Shown here one piece after another: positions 54,155 through 62,600 of a stretch of 64,000 nt of DNA (its first letter is position 1; the number at the start of each line of letters is the position of its first letter). Origin of the DNA: Ga0077555 sp963741565 (GTDB lineage: Bacteria > Pseudomonadota > Alphaproteobacteria > Rhizobiales > Hyphomicrobiaceae); contig CAVUIK010000010.1 of the NCBI GenBank assembly GCA_963741565.1, positions 186,001 to 250,000 on the forward strand, in the 5' to 3' direction. The notes beneath the pieces were generated by a model, which did not search any database, had not been told where the DNA came from, and was given only the letters and a program-made list of their open reading frames with translations. The translations under genes were made by a program, and so were the position numbers.

Positions 54155-55015
54155 TTATCTCTTCCTTGCGCGCTCAAGTGCGATCAGCGCCGTTCTCTTC
54201 GCGAGAACACCCGCCACATCAATCCGGAATTCTTTCGTGCCACGCTTGTCGTCGATCGGGCTGCAGGCCGCACGGGCCGCTGCCTCGAGCTTCGCCATCG
54301 CCGCATCGTCGACCTTCGAGCCGATCAGCGCTTTGGCGCCGTCAGCGACGAGCAGCGGACGGGCCGCGACAGCGCCGAGACTGACGCGGGCATCGGTGCA
54401 GGTGCCAGAGGCGTCCAGCGTCAACGCGACGCCGCAGCCGACAACGGCAATGTCCATTTCCGTGCGCGGGATGAAGCGCAGGTAGGCGTCACCGGTCTTG
54501 GCTTTCTGCGCCGGCAGGAAGAACGAGGCGATGATCTCGCCCTTCTGCAGCGCCAGCTTGCGCGGGGCCAGCATGACGTCCTCGACCTTGATGTCGCGGC
54601 GGCCGTTGGGGCCGACGACGGTCGCAACGGCGCTGGCGGCGATCAACGCCGGAACGCTGTCGGCTGCGGGAGAACCGTTGCACAGGTTGCCGCCGAGCGA
54701 TGCGCGGCCCTGCACCTGGGTCGAGCCGATGAGGTTTGCGGCCTCGACGACGCCGGGCCATGCGGCCTTAAGCTTCGCGTGTTCCTTGAGCTCGGCGCCG
54801 GTGACGGCCGCACCGATGCGGAAGCCGCCGTTTTCCTCGGTAACCGTGCGTGTCTCGGCGATCTTCTTGATGTCGATAATCAAGGCGGGCGTCAGGACTT
54901 CCGCGCGGATCTGGACGAGCAGGTCAGTGCCGCCGGCCAGAATTCGTGCGTCGCCAGTGGCGTTTGCCAGCAGCTTGGACGCTGCCTCAAGCGTGGTAGG
55001 GGTCTCGTATTGCAT
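54155..55015 (-). CDS. FAD-binding medium subunit of molybdenum hydroxylase
   Basis: Flavin subunit of 286 residues. The FAD motifs are ILAGGTDLLVQIRAEV (residues about 26-41) and the ASLGGNLCNGSPAADS segment; the C-terminal CO dehydrogenase flavoprotein domain follows. AGAGGCA lies before the ATG at 55015. It is the first gene of the operon, in the order medium, small, large common to xanthine dehydrogenase/CO dehydrogenase-type enzymes. No promoter with good boxes was seen upstream. Confidence 0.92.
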   Translation of the reverse strand: MQYETPTTLEAASKLLANATGDARILAGGTDLLVQIRAEVLTPALIIDIKKIAETRTVTEENGGFRIGAAVTGAELKEHAKLKAAWPGVVEAANLIGSTQVQGRASLGGNLCNGSPAADSVPALIAASAVATVVGPNGRRDIKVEDVMLAPRKLALQKGEIIASFFLPAQKAKTGDAYLRFIPRTEMDIAVVGCGVALTLDASGTCTDARVSLGAVAARPLLVADGAKALIGSKVDDAAMAKLEAAARAACSPIDDKRGTKEFRIDVAGVLAKRTALIALERARKR

Positions 55016-55754
55016 GCGTGATTGCCTCTTGCGTTGGTTCGCCTGAGTGATCTGTTTCGGGTGAATGCGTGGATAAGATTGCACACCTGAGCGCGGGCCG
55101 CCAACTCCCTTCGCACATGGAGGCTGCGGATCAGCCCTGCCGCTGCTGCGGGGCGTGGGTATCTCGCGCGCCTGTCGAGCCGATGGCAGGCTCTGCGACA
55201 AAAGGTTGAACGGGCGCGGCAAACCGCCAACCGGGTTCCCCTGTCCCTCGCGGGGAAGGATTGATGGGTGGGGGATCGCTCAAGCGCCACGCCTAATCGT
55301 GCCGGAGGCGCGCCTTCGACTGGACGTCAAGGGGAGGGGTGTTGTGTGGCGACTACGAGGCTCATCGGAGTTTATTGGCACTGGTCGAGAACGACCATGG
55401 ACTGACCGCCACCCGAGTGCGGTACTTCGCGTATCGCACGCAAGGCTGGTCGCGGCATCTGGGTAAGCTTAAAGCCGAGATCGAGCCAAAAGACGGAGAT
55501 CAAGGCAACGATCGGGTTGCGGTCGCGTGATTTGTATCGGGCCAATTGCGGCATGATGCCATTGACATCTGGCCCCCTGCTCCATCATAAGTTCGGCGGA
55601 ACGCGCGGCGGCGAGAGCTACCGTGTGGAAATGCGCTGTTCGAGGCCCGGGACGCTGGTCGGCCGCTGATGCGGCAGGCGGGGGCGCCCGACCCAAGTCC
55701 GCCAACCCGTTGGCGGCGCCGAAGGACGCGGTAAAAAAACGAAGGAAAACAACC
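55016..55754. other. 739-bp region without a supported gene, between molybdenum hydroxylase operon and rplU
   Basis: Both flanking genes read away from it. Its right part holds a probable rplU promoter and leader. The left 500 bases contain only short open frames (the longest convincing-length one is 63 codons at 55339-55530), with no ribosome site or protein-like composition. I found no tRNA, repeat or hairpin that stands out. Confidence 0.6.
55562..55590 (+). promoter_or_regulatory. probable promoter of rplU-rpmA
   Basis: Perfect TTGACA at 55562-55567, a 17-base spacer and TCATAA at 55585-55590. It would give a leader of about 160 bases, long enough for an L21-type autoregulatory structure. 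Confidence 0.55.
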
Positions 55755-56066
55755 ATGTACGCTGTCATCAAGACAGGCGGAAAGCAGTATCGTGTCGCCG
55801 CCAACGACACGCTCCGGGTCGAGAAGGTTGCAGGCGAGGCCGGTGCAACGGTGGAGTTCACCGAGGTGCTGATGGTCGGCGGTGAAGGTGCCGCCAAGAT
55901 CGGCAAGCCGACGGTCGCCGGCGCCAAGGTGACCGCCGAGGTGGTTCTGCAGGGCCGGGCCGACAAGGTCATCGCCTTCAAGAAGCGCCGCCGCAAGAAC
56001 TCGCGCCGCAAGCGCGGTCACCGGCAGGAACTGACGACGGTGAAGATCAAAGAAATTGTCGGGTGA
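55755..56066 (+). CDS. rplU: 50S ribosomal protein L21
   Basis: Ribosomal protein of 103 residues beginning YAVIKTGGKQYRVAAND and containing the basic stretch FKKRRRKNSRRKRGHRQ that binds 23S rRNA. GAAGGA lies before the ATG at 55755. The frame extends upstream to 55623 but that part is leader. It is followed by rpmA after 118 bases. Confidence 0.97.
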   Translation: MYAVIKTGGKQYRVAANDTLRVEKVAGEAGATVEFTEVLMVGGEGAAKIGKPTVAGAKVTAEVVLQGRADKVIAFKKRRRKNSRRKRGHRQELTTVKIKEIVG

Positions 56067-56184
56067 CGCACGTGGCTGGCCAGGTGTCTCAGTGACATCC
56101 AAGCCAGCGCAACGGCCGCGACCGTAGCCGGCGCGGATGCACAAGTGGGCATCCGAAGCGCCCTACTCAAAGGACTAAAATAAG

Positions 56185-56457
56185 ATGGCACAGAAAAAAG
56201 CAGGCGGCTCATCCCGCAACGGCCGCGACACCGCGGGTCGGCGCCTCGGCGTCAAAAAGTTCGGTGGCGAGCACGCGATCTCCGGTAACATCCTGGTCCG
56301 CCAGCGCGGCACCCAGTGGCATCCCGGCACGGGCGTCGGCATGGGCACGGATCACACCATCTTCGCCCTCATCGAGGGCAAGGTGGAATTCGCGACCAAG
56401 CGAAACAACCGGGTCTATGTCTCGGTTAAGCCGCAAAAGCTCGAAGCCGCGGAATAA
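56185..56457 (+). CDS. rpmA: 50S ribosomal protein L27
   Basis: Ribosomal protein of 90 residues, starting AQKKAGGSSRNGRDTAGRRLGVKKFGGE and with HPGTGVGMGTDHTIFAL. The N-terminal tail reaches the peptidyl transferase centre. There is no Firmicutes-type N-terminal cleavage extension. A strong terminator 60 bases after the stop separates it from rtcB. Confidence 0.97.
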   Translation: MAQKKAGGSSRNGRDTAGRRLGVKKFGGEHAISGNILVRQRGTQWHPGTGVGMGTDHTIFALIEGKVEFATKRNNRVYVSVKPQKLEAAE

Positions 56458-56518
56458 GCTGGACCAAGTGCTCCCGGGTCCGGCTTGCAGGCCAAGGACC
56501 CGGCCTGATTCAATGACC

Positions 56519-56544
56519 AAGGGAGCGGCAACGCTCCCTTTTTG
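56519..56544 (+). terminator. intrinsic terminator after rpmA
   Basis: AAGGGAGCG at 56519-56527 pairs with CGCTCCCTT at 56532-56540 around GCAA, followed by TTT. The GNRA-type loop and T run make it convincing. Confidence 0.8.
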
Positions 56545-56558
56545 TATTTGAGTATCGC

Positions 56559-58064
56559 ATGTCACGGATTGGCGGACATTTGTTGCTGTCGTGGGGCGTC
56601 AAGCCCGGACCGACATTCAAGACGGCGCTGGCCGAGGCGCGCCGCCTCGACGCCGCGGGCCAGGATCTCGATGCGATCCGTGAGGCCGTGGTCGCTCTGT
56701 TTCCAGCGCCGGCCGTTCTGCGCCGGCGCGCCACGGGCACATTCGCCGAGGCGATTGCGGCCGAGACGGCGGAAGACGAGGCCAACATCGCGTCCGTGCG
56801 CGCGCATATGGAAAATCTGATGCGTTGCCCTGTACTCGAGCATGGCGCGGTGATGCCTGATGCCTGCCCGACGGGCCAGCAGCCGGGCACGATTCCGGTG
56901 GGCGGCGCGGTGATTTCGCGGGGTATCCATCCGGCGTTCCATTCGTCGGACATCTGCTGCTCGATGTACGCGACGGTATTCCCCGAGGGCGTAGAAACGC
57001 GCGATTTCATGGACGCGGTGGCGGCGTCGACGCGGTTCGGCCCAGGCGGCCGTGCGCCGAATGACCAGATCCCCGACCCGATCACCGACGAGATCGAGGC
57101 GACGCGAAATCCGTTCCTGCATCAGCTGGCGGGCCGCGCCAAGGCACAGTTGTGCGACCAGGGTGACGGCAACCATTTTGCCTATCTCGGCGGCATGACG
57201 GTGTCGCCGGAGATGACGGCGAAGCTGCGCCAGACCGGGCAGGCGGCGCTGGCCGACGCGATCGGCGACCGGACGACGGTCAACGTTCTGGTGACGCATC
57301 ACGGCAGCCGGGATCTCGGCGCGCAGGTCTACAAGCGCGGGCTGGCGGCCGCGATTCAGCACGTGAAAGACATCTCGCCGGACACGCCGCCGCATCAGGC
57401 CTGGATCGATCCGGACACCGAGACGGGTCAGGCCTATTGGGAGGCTCTGCAGTACGTGGCGCGCTGGACCAAACGGAACCATCAACTCGTGCATGAGCGG
57501 ACCCTAGCCCGGCTCGGAATTGCGCCGCTGGCGGCTTTCGGCAACGAGCACAACTTCGTCTGGAAGCGGGGCGACCGGTACTACCACGGCAAGGGTGCGA
57601 CGCCGGCCTGGAGGGACGCGGCCGGGCATCCCTTGCTGGGTCTGATCCCGCTCAACATGGCGCAGCCGATCCTGCTGACGCTGGGCAACGACCGCGCCGA
57701 GTACGCCTCGTTTTCGCCGCATGGGGCGGGCCGCAACAAGAGCCGGTCCGCGCTGTTACGTGAACTCGGTCTTGCAGGACTGGAGCCAGAAGACTTCCTG
57801 GCTCGCTCAAGGGAGGCGGTTGACCGCCAGACGGAAGGCCTGGACGTGCGCTTCTTCTATGACCGGCCGGACGTGTCGGAGAGCCCGATTGCCTACAAGT
57901 CGGCGGATCAGGTGCGCGACCAGATCGAGCGGTTCGGTCTCGCCGACGTGATTGGCCTGATTCATCCGAAGGGTTCGATGATGGCCGGCGACTACGATAA
58001 ACCTTGGATGGTGCAGAAGGCCAACAAGGCGGCCGTGAAGAAGCGTCGTGAGGAGTTCCGGTAG
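56559..58064 (+). CDS. RtcB family RNA ligase/repair protein
   Basis: RtcB-type RNA 3'-phosphate ligase of 501 residues, which joins ends using Mn2+ and GTP. Metal-binding landmarks are DICCSMY near residue 130, QGDGNHFAYLG, THHGSRDLG and GNEHNFVWKR. SPHGAGRNKSR carries the family HGAGR motif around His388 and is usually HGAGRxxSR. The N-terminal 100 residues are longer and more divergent than in E. coli RtcB, suggesting a separate subfamily. It starts 15 bases after the rpmA terminator and is followed by GNAT and obgE genes with gaps of 3 and 6 bases, so it heads that operon. No rtcA or rtcR is present. Confidence 0.88.
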   Translation: MSRIGGHLLLSWGVKPGPTFKTALAEARRLDAAGQDLDAIREAVVALFPAPAVLRRRATGTFAEAIAAETAEDEANIASVRAHMENLMRCPVLEHGAVMPDACPTGQQPGTIPVGGAVISRGIHPAFHSSDICCSMYATVFPEGVETRDFMDAVAASTRFGPGGRAPNDQIPDPITDEIEATRNPFLHQLAGRAKAQLCDQGDGNHFAYLGGMTVSPEMTAKLRQTGQAALADAIGDRTTVNVLVTHHGSRDLGAQVYKRGLAAAIQHVKDISPDTPPHQAWIDPDTETGQAYWEALQYVARWTKRNHQLVHERTLARLGIAPLAAFGNEHNFVWKRGDRYYHGKGATPAWRDAAGHPLLGLIPLNMAQPILLTLGNDRAEYASFSPHGAGRNKSRSALLRELGLAGLEPEDFLARSREAVDRQTEGLDVRFFYDRPDVSESPIAYKSADQVRDQIERFGLADVIGLIHPKGSMMAGDYDKPWMVQKANKAAVKKRREEFR

Positions 58065-58067
58065 GCC

Positions 58068-58706
58068 ATGGTCCGGTTGGAGACAGAGCGGCTGGTTCTG
58101 CGTCCGTTTCGCGCGGACGATGCCGATGCGCTGATGGTGCTGGCCGGCGACTGGGCGGTGGCCAGCATGACCAGCGATATGCCGCACCCGCTCGACCGGC
58201 CGGCCGCCACAGATTGGCTGAAGGTGGCGCGTGGCGAGGTGCGGTACGCGATCGAGCAGGGCGGGCAGTTGATCGGCGGGGTCGGCTATTTCCCTCGGCA
58301 TTCCGGCGCCGCAGAACTTGGCTTCTGGATCGGCCAACACTATTGGCGTCAGGGATTTGCGACAGAGGCGGCGCGGGCTCTGTTGCGGCGTGGCTTCGTT
58401 AACGGCCGCTTCCCGAGTTTTACGTCATCCTATTTCGTCGATAATCCAGCTTCGGGCCGCGTGTTGGCCAAGCTCGGCTTCGAGCCGATCGGTCAGGGCC
58501 GGATGTGGTCGACCGCACGTGGCAGCGAGGTCGAGGCCATGGGGGTCTGGCTGACACGCGAGCGGGCTGAGGCCCTGCTCGACATCGGGCCATCGCCGCC
58601 AGCCTGGCCAGGGCCAGGACACGGCCGCTGGATCGATCGGCTCAGTAGCGTGGCCCGGAACGTGATACATAGCGGCCCGACCCGACCGACCCGTCTTCGC
58701 GATTGA
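58068..58706 (+). CDS. GNAT family N-acetyltransferase
   Basis: Acetyltransferase of 212 residues, RimJ/RimL-like, beginning VRLETERLVLRPFRADDADAL. The acetyl-CoA-binding region is IGQHYWRQGFATEAARALL, preceded by AELGFWIG; FVDNPASGRVLAKLGFEPIG is the late motif. It lies between rtcB (3 bases) and obgE (6 bases) and is a standard neighbour of obgE in this order. Its substrate is unknown. Confidence 0.9.
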   Translation: MVRLETERLVLRPFRADDADALMVLAGDWAVASMTSDMPHPLDRPAATDWLKVARGEVRYAIEQGGQLIGGVGYFPRHSGAAELGFWIGQHYWRQGFATEAARALLRRGFVNGRFPSFTSSYFVDNPASGRVLAKLGFEPIGQGRMWSTARGSEVEAMGVWLTRERAEALLDIGPSPPAWPGPGHGRWIDRLSSVARNVIHSGPTRPTRLRD

Positions 58707-58712
58707 GCCACC

Positions 58713-59765
58713 ATGAAGTTTCTCGACCAAGCCAAGATCTACATCCGCTCCGGCTCCGGCGGGAACGGCTGCGTGGCGTTCCGGCGCGAGAAGTTCATCG
58801 AGTTCGGCGGCCCCAACGGCGGCAATGGGGGCAAGGGCGGTGACGTTTGGGTCGAGTGCGTCGATAACCTCAACACTCTGATCGACTATCGCTATCAGCA
58901 GCACTTCTTCGCCAAGAACGGTCAGGCCGGCATGGGGCAGGATCGATCGGGGTCCGATGGTGCGGACATGATCATCAAGGTGCCGCCGGGCACCGAGGTG
59001 CTGGGCGAGGATCTGGAGACACGGCTGGCGGAGCTGACCAAACCGGGGGACCGGGCGCTGATCGCCAAAGGCGGCAATGGCGGCTTCGGCAACGCGCACT
59101 TCAAGAGCTCGACCAACCGTGCACCGCGGCACGCCAATCCGGGCCAGGTGGGCGAGGAGATGACGATCTGGCTGCGGCTGAAGCTGATCGCCGATGCCGG
59201 GCTGCTCGGACTGCCGAACGCTGGCAAGTCGACGTTTCTGGCAGCCGTGTCGGCCGCCAAGCCGAAGATCGCCGATTACCCGTTCACGACGCTGCACCCC
59301 AATCTCGGAGTCGTGCGCGCGGGTGAGGTCGATTTCGTGTTGGCCGACATTCCCGGCCTGATCGAAGGCGCGCACGAGGGGGCCGGGCTTGGCACGAGGT
59401 TTCTTGGCCATGTCGAGCGATGCAAGGTGCTACTTCATCTGGTCGACGTCACCGAGACAACGTGTGACGTGGCGACCGCCTACAAGACAGTCCGCGCCGA
59501 GATCAAGGCCTACTCGCCTGAACTCGCCAAGCGCAAGGAAATCGTTGCTCTCTCCAAATGCGATGCGGTGACGCCGGAGGTTGCGGCCGAGCGGGCGGCG
59601 GCGCTACAGAAGGTGTCGCGGAAGAAACCGCTGCTGCTGTCGGGCGTGTCGGGACAGGGCGTGAAAGAGGCGCTCTATGCGCTGACGAAAGAAATCGGGC
59701 GCACCGTGGCGAAGCAGAAAGAGGATCTGGATTTCCCAGACGGCCGCCCCACATGGGAGCCCTGA
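58713..59765 (+). CDS. obgE: Obg family GTPase
   Basis: Ribosome-associated GTPase of 350 residues. The glycine-rich Obg fold occupies the first 159 residues (GSGGNGCVAFRREKF, PNGGNGGKGGDVW). The G domain has the P-loop GLPNAGKST, the DIPGLIEGAHEGAGLG switch and ALSKCDA. It works in 50S assembly and stress control. It lies six bases after the GNAT gene. The usual next gene, proB, is displaced by a GH114-like gene on the opposite strand. Confidence 0.96.
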   Translation: MKFLDQAKIYIRSGSGGNGCVAFRREKFIEFGGPNGGNGGKGGDVWVECVDNLNTLIDYRYQQHFFAKNGQAGMGQDRSGSDGADMIIKVPPGTEVLGEDLETRLAELTKPGDRALIAKGGNGGFGNAHFKSSTNRAPRHANPGQVGEEMTIWLRLKLIADAGLLGLPNAGKSTFLAAVSAAKPKIADYPFTTLHPNLGVVRAGEVDFVLADIPGLIEGAHEGAGLGTRFLGHVERCKVLLHLVDVTETTCDVATAYKTVRAEIKAYSPELAKRKEIVALSKCDAVTPEVAAERAAALQKVSRKKPLLLSGVSGQGVKEALYALTKEIGRTVAKQKEDLDFPDGRPTWEP

Positions 59766-59784
59766 GACTGCCAGCGAGAGGCCG

Positions 59785-60822
59785 TCAGTTGATGGTCTGC
59801 AAATTCAGGCGGTCGAGTTTCCTGGGTGCGAAATAAGGCACAAAACCAGCAGCTGAAAGCGACGCCTTTGTGGTTTGAACGAGGGACGGGCTATCGAGGT
59901 ATTCGACGACAAAGACGCGCCGGCCTGATTGCTGGACAAGTTTCAAATGTCCGGTGCTATGAGCGATGCGAGCCGCCGTATTCGGTGTGCCGTCGCCGTC
60001 GGAGCCGAAGTGCAGATCCTCCTTTGCGATACCGTCGACGATCGACAAATACCGGGGATCCTTGGCGAGTTCTTCGCCGTTTTGCGGTAGGATAATGAAC
60101 TGCGGTTTTTTCGATCGGGCATGCTTGGCGAGATCAACAACAACGTCGATCATTCGGCGGCCGGCATCTTTGCGGTCGGATTCCATGGCATAGTAGGTGT
60201 CGACACGGTCTAGGTAGACGCCGTCGAACCCAGCGTCGAGTATGCGCTGCAGATAAGAATCGGAATGGTAAAACATCAGGCCCTGCCAGCCGTCGTACCA
60301 ATATCGGACGTGAAAATTGCCGCTCCAGACTTCATTTTCGCGGCCGAGCCAGCCCGGCGCGGTCAGGCGGGGAATGCGCACGGTTTCCGGATTGATTGAA
60401 GCCGGACCTGCCAACGTGGACTTTGCTGGATCTTTTGTGGACTTGAATGGCGCGGGCTCGACCCAGGCCTTGTCCCAATAGTAGCGATAATCTTCTGCCT
60501 CTCCGATTGACAAGTAGGCAAGAACGATCCGGCGCCGGCCATCGGGTTTGCGTTGCATCGCGGCGACTTCCCCGGATGAGTAGCGCCCAGCCTCCGTACC
60601 ATTGCTGGAATAGTCGATCACAACCATGTCGAGTGGGGACGCCGCAATGTCAGCTGGTGACACCTTTTGCAGCTGATAGCCCCACGATGAAACCGCAGCC
60701 AAGCGACGCTCTGACGGGCGCGCAAGAGAAACCGGAAGCTGATCTGGCGATTGGGCGGCGACGGGAGCCGGATCGAGGAGCCAGAAAAGAGCTGCCAGAA
60801 CGCTGAACTTTGCTACATGCAT
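59785..60822 (-). CDS. exported GH114-like (endo-alpha-1,4-polygalactosaminidase-type) protein, copy 1
   Basis: Exported protein of 345 residues. A signal peptide (FSVLAALFWLLDPAPVAAQ) precedes a TIM-barrel-like domain of the TM1410/GH114 type: SSWGYQLQK, DMVVIDYSSNG, VLAYLSIGEAEDYRYYW, the acidic-residue strand GFDGVYLDRVDTYYAM, ILPQNGEEL and DGIAKEDLHFG. Characterised relatives cleave galactosamine-rich exopolysaccharide. It is inserted between obgE and proB on the opposite strand, and a paralogue lies at 62693. Confidence 0.83.
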   Translation of the reverse strand: MHVAKFSVLAALFWLLDPAPVAAQSPDQLPVSLARPSERRLAAVSSWGYQLQKVSPADIAASPLDMVVIDYSSNGTEAGRYSSGEVAAMQRKPDGRRRIVLAYLSIGEAEDYRYYWDKAWVEPAPFKSTKDPAKSTLAGPASINPETVRIPRLTAPGWLGRENEVWSGNFHVRYWYDGWQGLMFYHSDSYLQRILDAGFDGVYLDRVDTYYAMESDRKDAGRRMIDVVVDLAKHARSKKPQFIILPQNGEELAKDPRYLSIVDGIAKEDLHFGSDGDGTPNTAARIAHSTGHLKLVQQSGRRVFVVEYLDSPSLVQTTKASLSAAGFVPYFAPRKLDRLNLQTIN

Positions 60823-60902
60823 GATAATCAGCCTATACGCCCCGGACGCGACTGTCTTGCGTTCTTATCCTCCCCTCCGTTCAGCCGACGAAGCCCGCCG
60901 CT

Positions 60903-62048
60903 ATGTCAGAGAAATCCATAACTCCTACGCGCCCCGAATGGCGCGAAGCCCGCCGCATTGTCGTGAAGATCGGCTCGGCGCTGCTGGTCGACCGGGCGAC
61001 CGGACGACTACGCGCCACGTGGCTCAACTCGCTCGCCGACGATGTGGCCGAGCTGGTCGGTGACGGGCGCGAGGTTGTTCTGGTGTCGTCGGGTGCGATT
61101 GCACTCGGCCGGCATTTGTTGGGACTGCCAAAAGGAGTTTTGGAGCTGGAGCAGAGCCAGGCGGCGGCAGCCGTCGGCCAGATCAGCCTCTCGTCGGCCT
61201 ATCAGGATGCGTTCCGCGTGCGCGGGCTGACGGTGGCGCAGGTTCTTTTGACGCTTGGCGATACCGAGGAGAGGCGGCGCTATCTCAATGCCCGCCGCAC
61301 AATGGATATGCTGCTCGCCCACAAGGCGATCCCCGTCGTCAACGAGAACGACACGGTGGCAACCGCCGAGATCCGGTACGGCGACAACGATCGACTGTCG
61401 GCCCGGGTCGCCTCGATGATGAGCGCCGACTGTCTTGTGTTGCTTTCGGACATCGACGGGTTGTATACGGCACCTCCTGCCAAGGACAAAAGCGCGCAGC
61501 GCCTCGACGTGATTACGGCCATAACGCCGGAGATCGAGGCGATGGCGGGCGACGCCGGCTCAGAGCTGTCCAAGGGCGGCATGATCACCAAGATCGAGGC
61601 AGCCAAGATTGCCGTTGGCTCGGGTGCCGACATGGTGATCACGTCAGGAAAAGTGATGCACCCTTTGCGGGCGCTGCGCGAAGGCGCTCCGTGCACCTGG
61701 TTCCTGGCTTCGACGGATCCGGTCGCGGCGCGCAAGCGGTGGATTGCTGGCAACCTCGAGCCGAAGGGATCGGTCGAGATCGATGCGGGGGCCGAAAAGG
61801 CGCTGGCGAGCGGCAAGAGCCTTCTGCCCGCAGGTGTGAAGCGACTCGATGGCCAGTTCGAACGGGGGGACCCGGTCATTATTCGCGGGGCGGATGGCCG
61901 CGAACTCGGCCGTGGCCTCAGCGCCTATTCCCGCCCGGACGCGGAGCGGATCATCGGCAAGAAGAGCAGTGAGATCGAGCGCATCCTGGGTTACGCCGGG
62001 CGCGCCGAACTCATTCATCGGGATGACATGGCGCTGAGCCGCGGTTGA
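60903..62048 (+). CDS. proB: glutamate 5-kinase
   Basis: First enzyme of proline synthesis. The 381-residue protein has the amino acid kinase domain (RRIVVKIGSALLVD, VSSGAIALGRHLLGLP, NENDTVATAEIRYGDNDRLSARVA, SDIDGLYTA, GMITKIEAAKIA) and a C-terminal PUA domain starting near residue 285. It ends RAELIHRDDMALSRG. A second, diverged copy of these last 70 bases lies 550 bases downstream, past hicBA. Confidence 0.95.
   Translation: MSEKSITPTRPEWREARRIVVKIGSALLVDRATGRLRATWLNSLADDVAELVGDGREVVLVSSGAIALGRHLLGLPKGVLELEQSQAAAAVGQISLSSAYQDAFRVRGLTVAQVLLTLGDTEERRRYLNARRTMDMLLAHKAIPVVNENDTVATAEIRYGDNDRLSARVASMMSADCLVLLSDIDGLYTAPPAKDKSAQRLDVITAITPEIEAMAGDAGSELSKGGMITKIEAAKIAVGSGADMVITSGKVMHPLRALREGAPCTWFLASTDPVAARKRWIAGNLEPKGSVEIDAGAEKALASGKSLLPAGVKRLDGQFERGDPVIIRGADGRELGRGLSAYSRPDAERIIGKKSSEIERILGYAGRAELIHRDDMALSRG
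61977..62048 (+). repeat. proB 3'-end direct repeat, copy 1 (inside proB)
   Basis: The last 72 bases of proB, encoding ERILGYAGRAELIHRDDMALSRG. The final 49 bases match 62621-62669 at 44 positions. This copy lacks the terminator hairpin that copy 2 has. Confidence 0.8.
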
Positions 62049-62133
62049 TTGGGGTGAACTGCATTCTCAGTCCAGTTTCTGTGCTATCGTTTGCCTGTCG
62101 GCTGCGGTCATCCCAATTTGAGCCTGAGGCTAT

Positions 62134-62373
62134 ATGAGTTCCTACGAGCTGTTTGCAGACCTCAACCCTCAATTCACAGCGATCATCAAGCAGGACGGTC
62201 CGTGGTGGATCGGCTGGATTGAGGAGATTCCAGGCGTCAACTGCCAGGAACGGTCACGGGAGGCGCTGATCGACAGCCTTCGCGAAGCGCTGCGGGAGGC
62301 GCTCGCGTTCAATCGCGAGGATGCGCGGCAGGCGGCAGGCGGCAATTTCACAGAGATCAAGATTGCGTTATGA
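62134..62373 (+). CDS. hicB: HicB family antitoxin
   Basis: Antitoxin of 79 residues with the HicB partial RNase-H-like fold: FTAIIKQDGPWWIGWIEEIPGVNCQERSREALIDSLREALREAL. It has no separate DNA-binding domain at the C-terminus, so autoregulation may need the complex. GAGG precedes the ATG. It overlaps the toxin gene by four bases (ATGA), with the antitoxin first, the reverse of the classic hicA-hicB order. Confidence 0.88.
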   Translation: MSSYELFADLNPQFTAIIKQDGPWWIGWIEEIPGVNCQERSREALIDSLREALREALAFNREDARQAAGGNFTEIKIAL

Positions 62374-62558
62374 AACGGCGCGACTTGCTTCGGCATCTGC
62401 GCCAGCATGACTGCGAATTGGTCCGGGAGGGTGGCCGGCATTCGTGGTGGCAAAATCCCAAGCAGAATCGGCGCTCGGCCATTCCGCGTCACAACGAAAT
62501 TTCGGAGATGCTTGTCCTGAAGATCTGTAAGGACCTTGGCATCGCCCCTCCACGGTGA
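62370..62558 (+). CDS. hicA: HicA family toxin
   Basis: Small double-stranded-RNA-binding-fold mRNA interferase, 62 residues. The catalytic His is H24 in GGRHSWW, the equivalent of the G-x-x-H motif, and PRHNEISEMLVLKICKDLGI is the conserved C-terminal helix. It would cleave mRNA or tmRNA when the antitoxin is lost. Together with hicB it occupies the space between the two copies of the proB 3' end. Confidence 0.88.
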   Translation: MKRRDLLRHLRQHDCELVREGGRHSWWQNPKQNRRSAIPRHNEISEMLVLKICKDLGIAPPR

Positions 62559-62600
62559 GTCCAGGATCCGCGAACTGCAACAGGGAATGAGGCCGTGGCT

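Noticed and set aside
51393..55015. Form I carbon monoxide dehydrogenase (coxMSL)
   Set aside because: The Mo-proximal loop is AYRAPGGP instead of AYRCSFR, so CO oxidation is not supported.
55339..55530. 63-codon plus-strand frame in the gap before rplU
   Set aside because: No ribosome site, no signal or domain, and an unusual codon pattern; too weak to call a gene.
55600..55680. Possible tRNA (a GTTCGAGGCCC stretch resembling a T-arm)
   Set aside because: No acceptor, D-arm or anticodon stem could be formed around it.
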